From Candidatus Zhuqueibacterota bacterium (GTDB lineage Bacteria; Zhuqueibacterota; Zhuqueibacteria; Residuimicrobiales; Krinioviventaceae): a stretch of DNA of 64,000 nucleotides. The notes beneath the pieces were generated by a model. The model did not search any database and had not been told where the DNA came from. It saw only the letters and a program-made list of their open reading frames with translations. Positions 43,937 to 52,398 of this stretch are shown in pieces. A program made the position numbers and the translations under genes. The stretch's first letter is position 1; each line of letters starts with the position of its first letter. Location of the stretch: contig JAFGKD010000001.1 in assembly GCA_016928775.1 (NCBI GenBank), forward strand, positions 1-64,000. The letters are read 5' to 3'.

Positions 43937-44467
43937 ATGAAGCTGGGAAAAATTGTGCTATCAATGATCACATTAGTGATAGTGCTCGCCCAGATGTCAG
44001 TTTTGTTTTCACAAACCTATGTATACATCAATGTTCCGGAAGAGAACCTGCGCAATGCCCCGAACGGGCGAAAAATTGGCGCCTTGCTCGAAAATACCGA
44101 AATGGTAGCTATCGATGAGAAAGAGAATTGGGTGCAAGTGCAATTGACCGGCTGGATTTGGAAACCGTCATTGTCCACCATAAAAACAACCATCACTGGC
44201 GACTATCGGGCCTTGCATATCATGGTGAAAACCAAAGCTGAAGCAGAAGCCATCACAAAAGAGTTGACTGCCGGCAAGGAATTTGCCGAGCTGGCCAGGA
44301 CGAAATCAGCGGCACCCAGTGCAGCCATTGGCGGCGATCTGGGTTATTTTAACAAGGGTGATTTTAATCCGGTTTTTGAAAATGCCATTTTGGCGCTCAA
44401 GGTTGACCAGGTGAGCGACATCATTGAAGTGAACGGCACATTTAATATTTTCAAGCGTCTGAAATGA
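43937..44467 (+). CDS. Exported SH3-domain and parvulin-like (PpiC) protein
   Basis: This 176-residue protein has a signal peptide (1-25, ending VLFSQ). An SH3b-like domain follows (EENLRNAPNGRKIGAL, ENWVQVQLTGWIWK). The last ~80 residues match the parvulin peptidyl-prolyl isomerase core (HIMVKTKAEAEAITKEL, FAELARTKS, GGDLGYFNKGDF, FENAILALKVDQVS). It should act in the periplasm on protein folding or the cell wall. GGAGG lies just upstream of the ATG. It is the first of three closely spaced genes. Confidence 0.8.
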   Translation: MKLGKIVLSMITLVIVLAQMSVLFSQTYVYINVPEENLRNAPNGRKIGALLENTEMVAIDEKENWVQVQLTGWIWKPSLSTIKTTITGDYRALHIMVKTKAEAEAITKELTAGKEFAELARTKSAAPSAAIGGDLGYFNKGDFNPVFENAILALKVDQVSDIIEVNGTFNIFKRLK

Positions 44468-44470
44468 GTC

Positions 44471-45148
44471 ATGCTTTCAAACGTATTGATCGCGATTCCG
44501 GCCTACAACGAAGAGAGGTTTATCGGCGGTCTGTTGCAAGAGATTTCTGCGATCGTGCCACATGACCATATATTAGTCGTAAATGATGGCTCCACGGATC
44601 GAACTCGGGAGATCGTACGATCTTTCAACGTCAGGACAATCGATCACCACATTAACAGGGGAAAAGGCGAGGCAATCAAAGCCGCCTTTTCTTTTGCCCG
44701 GGCCGCAGAGTACGACTGGATATTGTTTTTGGACGGTGATGGCCAGCATCCAGTGCGTTTTTTAGGTGATTTTTTCGAAAAGATACAGCGTAACAATTCG
44801 GATGTTCTGTTGGGCGATCGGCGTTCGAGAAAAGAAAGTATGCCACTGCACCGTCAGCTCAGCAATGGTTTCTCATCAGTTTTGGTCTCGCTTTGTGCCG
44901 GCGGCCAGCGTGTTCGAGATAGCCAATGCGGCTTTCGAGCCATTCGGCTGGATAAAATGCGAAAAATTCAATGCCGGTCGACGGGTTTTCAAGTCGAGTC
45001 AGAAATACTTGTCAAACTCGGCAGAGCCGGCGCCAAATTCGATCACGTGCCCATAACGACAGTGTATGGTAATGAAACCAGCTCGATCCATATTGTGTGG
45101 GACACGCTGAAATTTATTAAATTGATTGTGAAAAGCTTGTGGTGGTGA
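44471..45148 (+). CDS. GT2-family glycosyltransferase (dolichyl-phosphate-mannose-synthase-like)
   Basis: This 225-residue GT-A enzyme has IAIPAYNEERFIGGLL, VVNDGSTDRT and the DxD motif FLDGDGQHP. It also has DSQCGFRAIR and an ESEI acidic motif. It has no membrane anchor, so it may charge polyprenyl phosphate with a sugar on the cytosolic face. It begins three bases after the previous stop and overlaps the next gene's upstream start candidates. Confidence 0.9.
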   Translation: MLSNVLIAIPAYNEERFIGGLLQEISAIVPHDHILVVNDGSTDRTREIVRSFNVRTIDHHINRGKGEAIKAAFSFARAAEYDWILFLDGDGQHPVRFLGDFFEKIQRNNSDVLLGDRRSRKESMPLHRQLSNGFSSVLVSLCAGGQRVRDSQCGFRAIRLDKMRKIQCRSTGFQVESEILVKLGRAGAKFDHVPITTVYGNETSSIHIVWDTLKFIKLIVKSLWW

Positions 45149-45150
45149 AA

Positions 45151-45810
45151 ATGGGTGTTATTGAAAATACAACGGAAATGAAAAAGACACACAAAAGTAA
45201 CATTGTTCGACGAACATATGACTGGGTTTTAGGGTGGGCGGATACACCCTATGGTGGTCTGGCACTTTTTATTTTGGCATTTGCTGAAGCCTCATTTTTT
45301 CCCGTACCGCCTGATCCGTTGTTAATTGCATTAGTGCTCGGCCTGCAGGCGAAGGCCTTCCGGTTTGCGCTGACCGCCACCGTGGCATCCGTGATCGGTG
45401 CCTGTTTCGGCTATTTCATTGGCCATGTTCTATGGTGGGCGGGTGATGGACAGTTTTCCGGCGTTGCCAACTGGTTTTTTACTCATATCCCCAGTTTTTC
45501 ACATGCGGTCTTTTTCAAGGTGCAGGGACTTTATGAGCAATGGAATTTCTGGGTCATTTTTACCGCCGGTTTTACGCCGATTCCTTACAAAGTATTCACA
45601 ATTGCTGCCGGTGCTTTTGATGTCAGCATGGTCATGATGATTTTTGCCTCCATCATCAGTCGTGGCGCCCGTTTTTTCCTGGTCGCCTGGATGATCTGGA
45701 AATGGGGCGCGCCGATCAAGAGCTTTATCGATAAATATTTCAACTGGCTGGCGCTTGCTTTTACGGTGTTGTTGATTGGTGGATTTGCCGTGATAAAGTA
45801 TATACTTTGA
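45151..45810 (+). CDS. VTT/DedA-like membrane protein (YqaA type)
   Basis: This 219-residue membrane protein has a re-entrant VTT motif (AFAEASFFPVPPDPLLIALVLG) and a mirrored FTAGFTPIPYKVFTIAAGAF. This is the pattern of YqaA/DedA proteins, which help flip polyprenyl phosphate or phospholipids. Start candidates are three consecutive GTG codons at 45139-45147 and the ATG at 45151; the ATG is used here. Its place next to a GT2 enzyme fits a role in polyprenyl-phosphate sugar recycling, which is inference. Confidence 0.85.
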   Translation: MGVIENTTEMKKTHKSNIVRRTYDWVLGWADTPYGGLALFILAFAEASFFPVPPDPLLIALVLGLQAKAFRFALTATVASVIGACFGYFIGHVLWWAGDGQFSGVANWFFTHIPSFSHAVFFKVQGLYEQWNFWVIFTAGFTPIPYKVFTIAAGAFDVSMVMMIFASIISRGARFFLVAWMIWKWGAPIKSFIDKYFNWLALAFTVLLIGGFAVIKYIL

Positions 45811-45835
45811 CAGTCCCGACGACACGAAAAAGTTA

Positions 45836-45864
45836 TTGCATTTCGCGCACTATTTCTCTATATT
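45836..45864 (+). promoter_or_regulatory. Sigma-70-type promoter of tRNA-Pro
   Basis: TTGCAT (-35), a 17-base spacer and TATATT (-10) put the start of transcription near 45871, eight bases ahead of the mature tRNA. Confidence 0.65.
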
Positions 45865-45878
45865 TTGCCGCAAAAATT

Positions 45879-45953
45879 CGGGGCGTAGCGCAGCCCGGTT
45901 AGCGCGCCTGCTTCGGGAGCAGGAAGTCGGAAGTTCAAATCTTCTCGCCCCGA
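45879..45953 (+). tRNA. tRNA-Pro (anticodon CGG)
   Basis: A 75-base cloverleaf: acceptor CGGGGCG (45879-45885) pairs with CGCCCCG (45946-45952), and discriminator A is at 45953. The anticodon stem CCTGC / GCAGG encloses the loop TTCGGGA, giving anticodon CGG at 45914-45916 (reads CCG). The T-arm GTTCAAAT is present. The genomic 3' bases continue ACATT, so CCA is not encoded and must be added by the CCA enzyme. Confidence 0.93.
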
Positions 45954-45963
45954 CATTCAAACC

Positions 45964-45996
45964 AAGCCGATGCAGTTATGTATTGGCTTTTTTTTT
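45964..45996 (+). terminator. Terminator of tRNA-Pro
   Basis: AAGCCGATGCA pairs with TGTATTGGCTT (11 bp with two G-T pairs, 4-base loop) and a run of nine T follows. It lies between the tRNA and the convergent hsdR gene. Confidence 0.8.
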
Positions 45997-46009
45997 GTGA
46001 TCCTTCTGT

Positions 46010-49000
46010 TCAGCTGATTATTTCGGCCTGCAGCCATACACTTCCTTCCAAATTATAAACGTACTTGTAAACCGCATCACACTTTTTCTGATACAGCAAT
46101 TTGTCGTAAACCGCCGGCAATTTGTCCAACAGCCTCTGAATCGCCAACTTGACGCGCGCGCGCGTCTGCTGCTTTTTCTTCCAGTCCAGTACCATCTTTT
46201 CCTGCATGACTGCAAATAACTCACGGGCGATGAGTTTGACTTGCTGCCGCTCGGCTTTGCTGAGCTTGATCTGCGGTTTGGTGAGCAGGTCAAAGACAGC
46301 AAGCTGCTGCTCATTCTCCAGTCCTTCGCGGACAAAGCGCCGCTGCTCATCGTTCAGTCTCTGGGCAAACTCCTTGAGTTTCTCAAAGAATTCATCCAAA
46401 TCAAGAATTTCATCCTGGTATTTCTTGATCAAATTTCTGAATTCTTCCAGCCAATCCAGTCGCGTGTGGTTGATTTGCACCATTTCATGTAGTTTTGTTT
46501 CAATGGCGGTACGGACGTGCTCGATGATCGTACGCCGGCGCCCCTTGACAAACTTTGCTCTGAGCGCCTCAAAATCGATGCCGGAGAGATCGTATTGTTT
46601 ATAGCCGCCTTCGGGTTCCTGGATACGAAAACCTCGCACGGACTCGTCGAGCAGCGCATCGATCTGAGACTGCACCTCTTCGATATCGACCGGCGGCGCC
46701 ATCTCGCGAATCTGCTGCGCCATTTTGCGGATGAGATAAGCTGTTTCACCCCATTCCGGCTCGATGGGATCGGGCAAATACGCCTTGTAAATCTTTTTGA
46801 TCCAATCCGCACGCCGCATAAATTCTTTCTTGGTTTTGTCATTTACGAGAATAGAATCAACAGCGTCAAGCTTTAACTTGATGCGATTTGAAATGTCGCG
46901 CTCCTGTCGAATGATATCCAGGTGTACCTGCAGGGGCGCCAGAAGCGATTTCATGTCGGCAATTTCCATCTTTAACTGCTCTTTCAGCTCAGCTTTGTCT
47001 TTGATTGGCATGTTTTCACTACCTGAACCTGGCGCGGCATAAACTGCCAGGGCTTTCTCCAGATTACAAAACACACCAACATAGTCCACGATGAGCCCGC
47101 TGGTCTTGTCACCAAAAACGCGATTGGCGCGGGCAATGGTCTGCATGAGGGTGTGGTTCTTCATCGGCTTGTCGAGGTAAATCGTTGAGCATGACGGCAC
47201 ATCAAATCCGGTCATCCACATGGCACAGACAAAGACGATGCGAAACGGATTGTCTGCATCTTTGAATTTGGTTTCCAAGTCTTCTTTGACCATACGTCGA
47301 CGATGTGGCAAAATATTGACGCCCCTGGCGTGCAAATCCTCGACTTCATTCTGGCTGGAGGAGACCACGACAGCCATGTCGGTGGTTTCCATAAATTCAA
47401 TGGTGTCTTTCACCGCAGTATATTCGCTGCCGGCTGTATTGCCGGCTCTATTGAGTGCAAAGAGCTTTTGTTCCAATTCGTGCAGTTTGGCCTGCCAATG
47501 GACGCGCACTTTATCATACATCTTGACCGCCGTTGCTTTATCGATGGCGATGAACATGGCCTTGCCGCGATGGGCGCGGCCGATGAAATGATCGACCAGA
47601 TTCTCAGCGATCCGCTCCAGTCTGTCATTGCGGGTGATGATGCGATACACCTGCCGGAATTCACGTTCCAGTTTTTTCTCCTGATCCGGATCGAGCATGG
47701 CCTCGTCGATGAGCCGATTGAGATCATCGTTCAAATTCTCGTTCTTGAGCTGCACTTCGGGAATGCGATTCTCGTAATACAATGGCACCGTAGCGCCGTC
47801 TTCAATGGATTGGCGGAAATTGTAGATACTGACATACTCGCCAAATACTTCGCGCGTGCGTTCTTCCTCGCCGGAGATCAGCGGCGTGCCGGTGAAACCA
47901 AGGAACGCCGCATTGGGCAAGGCATCGCGCATGTTCTGCGCCAGCACGTCATACTGCGAGCGGTGCGCTTCGTCGGTCAAAATGATGATATCATCGCGCT
48001 CCGACAGCACCGGATGGCGTTCGCCATTCTCGGTGCGGAATTTGTGGATGAGGGTGAAGACAAATCGATGATCTTCCATGAGGAGTTGTCTCAAATGCAT
48101 TGAACTGGTGGCTTGCACGTGCCCTTCATTGACCGCGCCGCAGCGTTGAAAAGTGCCGTATATCTGGTCGTCCAGTTCCGTCCGATCGGTGACCACGACA
48201 AAGGTCCAGTTGCCGGGCACGGTGCGCAGGACTTTTTGGCTGAAGAACAGCATGGAGGCGCTCTTGCCCGACCCCTGCGTGTGCCAGAACACGCCCAGTC
48301 GACCCCGGTTCTGCCGGATGTGACGCACCGCCCGCAAAGCATTATTGACGCCCAGCACCTGGTGATACTTGCCCACCAGTTTATTCAAACCGCCTTTCGC
48401 TTCCTGGTAAAGACAGAAATTCTCAATGATGTCGAGAAAGCGCCGTTTCTCACAGGTGCCGAGCAGCAAGGTGTCGAGATCAATCACCCCGACTTCGCCT
48501 TCGTCATTGATCTTTTTCCACTCGTTAAAGTGTTCCCACGGTGCGGTGACCGAGCCTATCCTGGCGTGACCGCCGTTGGCGAGCACGACAAAGCCGTTGT
48601 ACCAGAACAAGTGCGGGATGGTACTCTTGTAGTCGCGAAAGTTGTCTTTGAAGGCATGATAGACATTCTCGTGCGGCGCTTTCAGCTCGATAAACAGCAG
48701 CGGGATACCGTTGACAAATCCGACCAGATCGGCGCGTTTGCTGTAGGGATCACCATTGACCCACAATTGACTGACGATGAGAAAGCTGTTATTCGCCGGT
48801 TCTCGCCAGTCGATAAAATAGATGCGTTCGATTTTTAACTCGCCGGCCTTGTTGCGAAAGCTGACCGGCACACCCTCTTTGAGCAGATGATAGACATCCC
48901 GATTGGCGGTGACAATGTCCATGGCCGAGCGGTCGCGTAAAAGGCGGGCGAGTGCTTCATCAAGCGCTTGATCGGGAATCTCGGGATTCAGCTTTTTTAA

Positions 49001-49201
49001 TGCGGGCAGCAGGTAACGGGTCAGCACCACTTCACCGTGATGTTTACGGCCCAGCAGTCTTGGATCGCCGTCGATCTCCTCATACGCGTGAATCGGCTCC
49101 CAGCCGAGGTGATGGAATTTCAGCAAACAGCTCCATTCGACGGCCTCTTCGCTGTCCGGCGAGACTCTTGCGAGATGGGCGTTGATGTCGTCCGCGGTCA
49201 C
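46010..49201 (-). CDS. hsdR: Type I restriction enzyme R subunit
   Basis: This 1063-residue translocase/nuclease cuts unmethylated DNA at a distance from its site. The nuclease motif sits in DLVGFVNGIPLLFIELKAP (Asp and ExK, about residues 158-174). Helicase motifs are TQGSGKSASM (Walker A, near 309), DEAHRSQ, GFTGTPL and VFVCAMWMTGFDVPSC. The C-terminal part is helical and charged, as in subunits binding HsdM/HsdS. Length is normal and no damage is seen. The closest genes, hsdS and hsdM, lie upstream on the same strand, split by a DUF559 cassette and dinD. Confidence 0.96.
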   Translation of the reverse strand: MTADDINAHLARVSPDSEEAVEWSCLLKFHHLGWEPIHAYEEIDGDPRLLGRKHHGEVVLTRYLLPALKKLNPEIPDQALDEALARLLRDRSAMDIVTANRDVYHLLKEGVPVSFRNKAGELKIERIYFIDWREPANNSFLIVSQLWVNGDPYSKRADLVGFVNGIPLLFIELKAPHENVYHAFKDNFRDYKSTIPHLFWYNGFVVLANGGHARIGSVTAPWEHFNEWKKINDEGEVGVIDLDTLLLGTCEKRRFLDIIENFCLYQEAKGGLNKLVGKYHQVLGVNNALRAVRHIRQNRGRLGVFWHTQGSGKSASMLFFSQKVLRTVPGNWTFVVVTDRTELDDQIYGTFQRCGAVNEGHVQATSSMHLRQLLMEDHRFVFTLIHKFRTENGERHPVLSERDDIIILTDEAHRSQYDVLAQNMRDALPNAAFLGFTGTPLISGEEERTREVFGEYVSIYNFRQSIEDGATVPLYYENRIPEVQLKNENLNDDLNRLIDEAMLDPDQEKKLEREFRQVYRIITRNDRLERIAENLVDHFIGRAHRGKAMFIAIDKATAVKMYDKVRVHWQAKLHELEQKLFALNRAGNTAGSEYTAVKDTIEFMETTDMAVVVSSSQNEVEDLHARGVNILPHRRRMVKEDLETKFKDADNPFRIVFVCAMWMTGFDVPSCSTIYLDKPMKNHTLMQTIARANRVFGDKTSGLIVDYVGVFCNLEKALAVYAAPGSGSENMPIKDKAELKEQLKMEIADMKSLLAPLQVHLDIIRQERDISNRIKLKLDAVDSILVNDKTKKEFMRRADWIKKIYKAYLPDPIEPEWGETAYLIRKMAQQIREMAPPVDIEEVQSQIDALLDESVRGFRIQEPEGGYKQYDLSGIDFEALRAKFVKGRRRTIIEHVRTAIETKLHEMVQINHTRLDWLEEFRNLIKKYQDEILDLDEFFEKLKEFAQRLNDEQRRFVREGLENEQQLAVFDLLTKPQIKLSKAERQQVKLIARELFAVMQEKMVLDWKKKQQTRARVKLAIQRLLDKLPAVYDKLLYQKKCDAVYKYVYNLEGSVWLQAEIIS

Positions 49202-49441
49202 TACTTTTTTCCTCTCTATGTGCTATAACTTTGTGCAATGTTCCGTCTCACCGCTCGTGAGAGGGGACTCGCTTATGGAGTTTGGCTCCTTTATTCGGAT
49301 ATTTTCGCTTTCCAATGTTTCAATGTTCAATACAATCACGCATAACTTTAATCGAATGCAAAATTCGCCAGTATGCACAATTCTTAAAATTCCAGTCCCC
49401 TCTCCCCGCCGGGGAGAGGGACAGGGTGAGGGCGGCGTCTG
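49202..49441. other. Gap between hsdR and the DUF559 gene
   Basis: These 240 bases carry no gene. They hold the presumed hsdR promoter on the minus strand and, near the right end, the first palindromic repeat copy. Confidence 0.35.
49395..49432 (+). repeat. Palindromic CCCCTCTCC repeat, copy 1
   Basis: A 38-base unit starts GTCCCCTCTCCCCGCC, then GGGGAGAGGGAC and AGGGTGAGGG; the first part forms a hairpin (CTCTCCCC / GGGGAGAG). Copy 1 sits ten bases from the DUF559 stop codon, in plus orientation. Confidence 0.85.
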
Positions 49442-49798
49442 TTACCGATTTATGTCAATATCATCTTCAACCACAATCTCTATATTCTTGACAACCGCCT
49501 CCAAATCCTGCAAAACATCCTCATTCCAAAAACGGATCAATCTATATCCCTGGGATTCCAGCCACTGCTGTCGTTGTGCGTCTTGTTCATCTGTGAACAG
49601 ATGATAATCGCCATCCACTTCGATGATGAGCTGCTTTTCCGAACAATAAAAGTCAACGATATAATGTCCGATTAAATGTTGTCGTCTGAATTTTAAACCG
49701 TTTAATCTTCTGTTCCGTAGTGCAGACCACAAGAGTTGTTCGGCATCGGTCGAACTCTTTCGCAATTTTCGTGCAAATGTGTGTAAACGGTCTGTCAT
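49442..49798 (-). CDS. DUF559 (Vsr/PD-(D/E)xK-like) endonuclease-domain protein
   Basis: This 118-residue protein begins with a basic helix (FARKLRKSSTDAEQLLWSALRNRRLNG) followed by KFRRQHLIGHYIVDFYC, KQLIIEVDGDYH and GYRLIRFWNEDVL. These are the strand-Asp-Glu-x-Asp pattern of DUF559, related to very-short-patch-repair endonucleases. It lies inside the restriction locus but is bracketed by inverted copies of a palindromic repeat (49395-49432 and 49864-49900), so it may be a passenger and not part of the restriction system. Its biological role is unknown. Confidence 0.88.
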   Translation of the reverse strand: MTDRLHTFARKLRKSSTDAEQLLWSALRNRRLNGLKFRRQHLIGHYIVDFYCSEKQLIIEVDGDYHLFTDEQDAQRQQWLESQGYRLIRFWNEDVLQDLEAVVKNIEIVVEDDIDINR

Positions 49799-49863
49799 GG
49801 ACTTTACTGATTCTCTATATTCTAAGGCTGTATAGGTTTTTCTTAATTGTGCGGTTTATGTCA

Positions 49864-49900
49864 CCCTCACCCTGTCCCTCTCCCTCGAGGGAGAGGGGAC
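49864..49900 (-). repeat. Palindromic CCCCTCTCC repeat, copy 2 (inverted)
   Basis: This is the same unit as copy 1 in reverse orientation, with centre CTCGAG in place of CCGCCGG. Copies 1 and 2 form an inverted pair around the DUF559 gene. Confidence 0.85.
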
Positions 49901-50063
49901 TAGCAAGTCGGTACATGTGCTCTTTTGGATTATTGGTTGTTTTTTTGAGAATCTCGAGTTCTCCTTCTTTTTTGCCGATATTTTGTTGAGCCGCAATTTA
50001 TATAGAGCGTCAGGTCTTAAAAAGCACCGTTGCTATCCAAATCACCCAAATACTGCAAAGCTA
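49901..50063. other. Short gap between repeat copies 2 and 3
   Basis: AT-rich sequence without a gene. The DUF559 promoter on the minus strand is expected near 49800-49860, to the left. Confidence 0.3.
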
Positions 50064-50101
50064 GTCCCCTCTCCCCGCCGGGGAGAGGGACAGGGTGAGG
50101 G
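50064..50101 (+). repeat. Palindromic CCCCTCTCC repeat, copy 3
   Basis: Identical in sequence to copy 1 over its 38 bases and in the same orientation. It lies 35 bases past the hsdS stop, so it may also act as the 3' hairpin of hsdS transcripts. Confidence 0.85.
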
Positions 50102-50136
50102 GGGCTTTTAACCTCCCTAAACGGATAAGGGATACT

Positions 50137-51438
50137 TTACGTAATGTTAATCACCTTTTCCGGCTTTTCGTTGCCACTGGTCTCGATGTCCAGCTCACTC
50201 ACGTTGATCTTGCCGGAGATGAGTTTGGGTAAGAGCGAATCTCTTGTCGAACCTAATAATTTGTTCCTCTTTGAAAGTATATTTATTTGGACCAATTTAG
50301 TTTCTACAATGCTGTGAAACATTTCCATCGTGGCGGTTGATGGAACGAGAACTTTGGCATTGGCAAAGTCACTTTCATTTACCGCTGGATATGCTGAACC
50401 CGTGGCGTTATTTGCAAGATAAATAGCGAAATCATCAGTGGTGATTGCATAATACAAATAAGAATAGGGCAGTTCTTGAGCAGTAATTACGGCAAAACCA
50501 GTTGAGACAATTAAATCTGTTGGAGGATTATAGATCAAAGCGAATGACTTTCTATTAGGACGAACCGTCGACCAAATTATATCACCATGATTTACTATCC
50601 TTCTAGCACGACTTGGCGCATCCCTGAAATATTTAGCCTCAATGGAGTTTATGGAGTTAGTAGACACAGATGAGATATTTATATAATGAATTGTCTCAGG
50701 AGCGTTGGCTTTGCTAATGGACTTGGAGTTTATGGATGCTATGTCGCCGAGTGCTAGCACTTCCCACCCCTCCGGAATCAATCCCAACTCTGACTCGACC
50801 AGCTTGGCATTCTCGTGTCCAGGATAGCGAAAGTGCACAAACCACTCGCGGTAGAGCCGCTGCGCCATCTCTTCGAGAATTGTGATGCGGCGGGTGTTGT
50901 TCTCGATCAGGTCGTCGTAGGCGGAGAGGATGCAGGCGATTTTGTGTTGGGTAGGCAGGCTTGGAAATGGTACTTTGAAATCTTCAATCTTTTCCTTAGT
51001 AAGGGCTTCTCTGGTAGCACCTCCTTGGGATAATGTGAGCAAACTCTCCTTGTACTTTGGACTAACCAGACAGTACTGAATATAGGTGGGATCGGCCTTT
51101 GATAGTTCGCAACGAATTATAGCAACATGTTGATTGACTCTTGCTGGAAGAATTTTCCTCGGAACCATACAGCAGCGAGCAACGGAAGCTCCTGTTATGT
51201 TTAGAAGGATATCGCGCTCCTTCACCGTAACATTATTTAGTTGTCTTGCTTGATTCTGATCTATAAATGCCAGCTCAGAATAATCAAAAGCTAAATCATG
51301 AACATTCATACTTCGGATTAACGAAATTCCTTGTGATTTGTAAGATTCTTTACCACCTCGTGGAGTTGCTCCGCTTCCTATTTTTTTCGAAATATCTCCA
51401 AGCCGAACTTCAGATATTTCAAATAAGGGATTTCTCAT
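50137..51438 (-). CDS. hsdS: Type I restriction-modification specificity subunit
   Basis: This 433-residue subunit has two target-recognition domains, each followed by a conserved helix. Domain 1 covers about 1-150; the first central repeat reads PSLPTQHKIACILSAYDDLIENN. Domain 2 starts after LGLIPEGWEVLALGDIASI, and the second repeat (MFHSIVETKLVQINILSKRN) is near the end. It sets the DNA site methylated by HsdM. The frame is intact. The ATG overlaps the end of a short spacer after dinD. Confidence 0.93.
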   Translation of the reverse strand: MRNPLFEISEVRLGDISKKIGSGATPRGGKESYKSQGISLIRSMNVHDLAFDYSELAFIDQNQARQLNNVTVKERDILLNITGASVARCCMVPRKILPARVNQHVAIIRCELSKADPTYIQYCLVSPKYKESLLTLSQGGATREALTKEKIEDFKVPFPSLPTQHKIACILSAYDDLIENNTRRITILEEMAQRLYREWFVHFRYPGHENAKLVESELGLIPEGWEVLALGDIASINSKSISKANAPETIHYINISSVSTNSINSIEAKYFRDAPSRARRIVNHGDIIWSTVRPNRKSFALIYNPPTDLIVSTGFAVITAQELPYSYLYYAITTDDFAIYLANNATGSAYPAVNESDFANAKVLVPSTATMEMFHSIVETKLVQINILSKRNKLLGSTRDSLLPKLISGKINVSELDIETSGNEKPEKVINIT

Positions 51439-51549
51439 ACGTACGAATTTCCCATTCCTAACTTCGCTAGACTCATTTTAGTGAGTTCCTCCGATTCCAG
51501 TGCTTCATTATTCAAAATTTGGAGGTTCTGTTTAATTTGCGAATTTTTC

Positions 51550-52398
51550 TCACTCCTCCTTCGCCAAGGTGCCCGGTCGTTTAAGCGTTTTCTTCTCTTC
51601 AGAGGCCAAACGGCGTTCCACCTTTTTGACATCTTCAGCGGCTGGCAGGGATTCCGGGCGAATGCCGCGTTCGAGCAAGGTTTTACGCACCGCCTCATTA
51701 TTGGTAACGTGCTCCTGCGAAATGGCAGTTTCATTATTCATGGCGTGTTCGCGGGCGTTAAAGATGGTAATTTCGGTGGCAAAATCTTTGGCTTTGAGAA
51801 TAATGGTTGGTGCAAAATCGGCCAGGGGTCGTGTTGCCGGCACCTTCCATTGCGCCTTCATGGCCAGCGTGGTTTTACCGAATAATGCATGGTCGCCCTT
51901 GCTGCGGATTAGTGCAAAACTTTCATTACCACCGGTTTGTTCGTAAATGACGCTGGACAGTTCTTTTTCGGTAGCGCTGAGTTTGTGACGCGCCTGCACA
52001 CGTTCAGATTCAAGCAGGCGTTGTTCAATGATTTCAGCGCGGCGCGTTTGAACGGCAAAATAGGTTTGCGCAAAGGCGATCTCCTGTTTTCTCGGGTCGC
52101 CGTTCTGGGCGATGAGATAGCATGCATATCGAGTGAGCATCAAATCAAGAATTTGCCTTTCAGCAGTTTTAGGCATGCGGATCGTTTTGTTGACGTCAAC
52201 AAAATGATCGCGAATGGCATGACCGGAAACCTCACAGGCGGTTTTTGCCTTGCCAATGACAGCAACAAAATTGCGCCATTCATCATAGCCGAGCAAATAT
52301 TGTAGATCGCGTGCCAACCAATATTCCACATCGTTTTCTGTTTGCTGGGCGTGTGCCTCAAAAGTTGCAGTTAGCGTTTGCACAAGTTCGGTTTTCAT
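51550..52398 (-). CDS. dinD: DinD-like protein within the type I R-M operon
   Basis: This 282-residue homologue of E. coli DinD (damage-inducible protein D) begins with a BRO/AntA-like DNA-binding part, [21 protein letters not shown]. It continues with the family stretches [28 protein letters not shown] and GRKLSATEK-like [12 protein letters not shown]. DinD is reported to interact with RecA filaments. Its start overlaps the hsdM stop by 4 bases, so it is co-translated with HsdM. Here it is a fixed part of the restriction operon, suggesting a role in controlling restriction during DNA damage, which is inference. Confidence 0.9.
   Translation of the reverse strand: MKTELVQTLTATFEAHAQQTENDVEYWLARDLQYLLGYDEWRNFVAVIGKAKTACEVSGHAIRDHFVDVNKTIRMPKTAERQILDLMLTRYACYLIAQNGDPRKQEIAFAQTYFAVQTRRAEIIEQRLLESERVQARHKLSATEKELSSVIYEQTGGNESFALIRSKGDHALFGKTTLAMKAQWKVPATRPLADFAPTIILKAKDFATEITIFNAREHAMNNETAISQEHVTNNEAVRKTLLERGIRPESLPAAEDVKKVERRLASEEKKTLKRPGTLAKEE

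Noticed and set aside
49395..50101. CRISPR array
   Set aside because: Only three copies with mixed orientation and unequal long spacing, one interval holding a gene; no cas genes.
51435..51734. A 99-residue gene between dinD and hsdS
   Set aside because: Most of it overlaps dinD out of frame, the product is basic and low in structure, and there is no good start. The 3' part may be simple spacer, although its stop touches the hsdS start.
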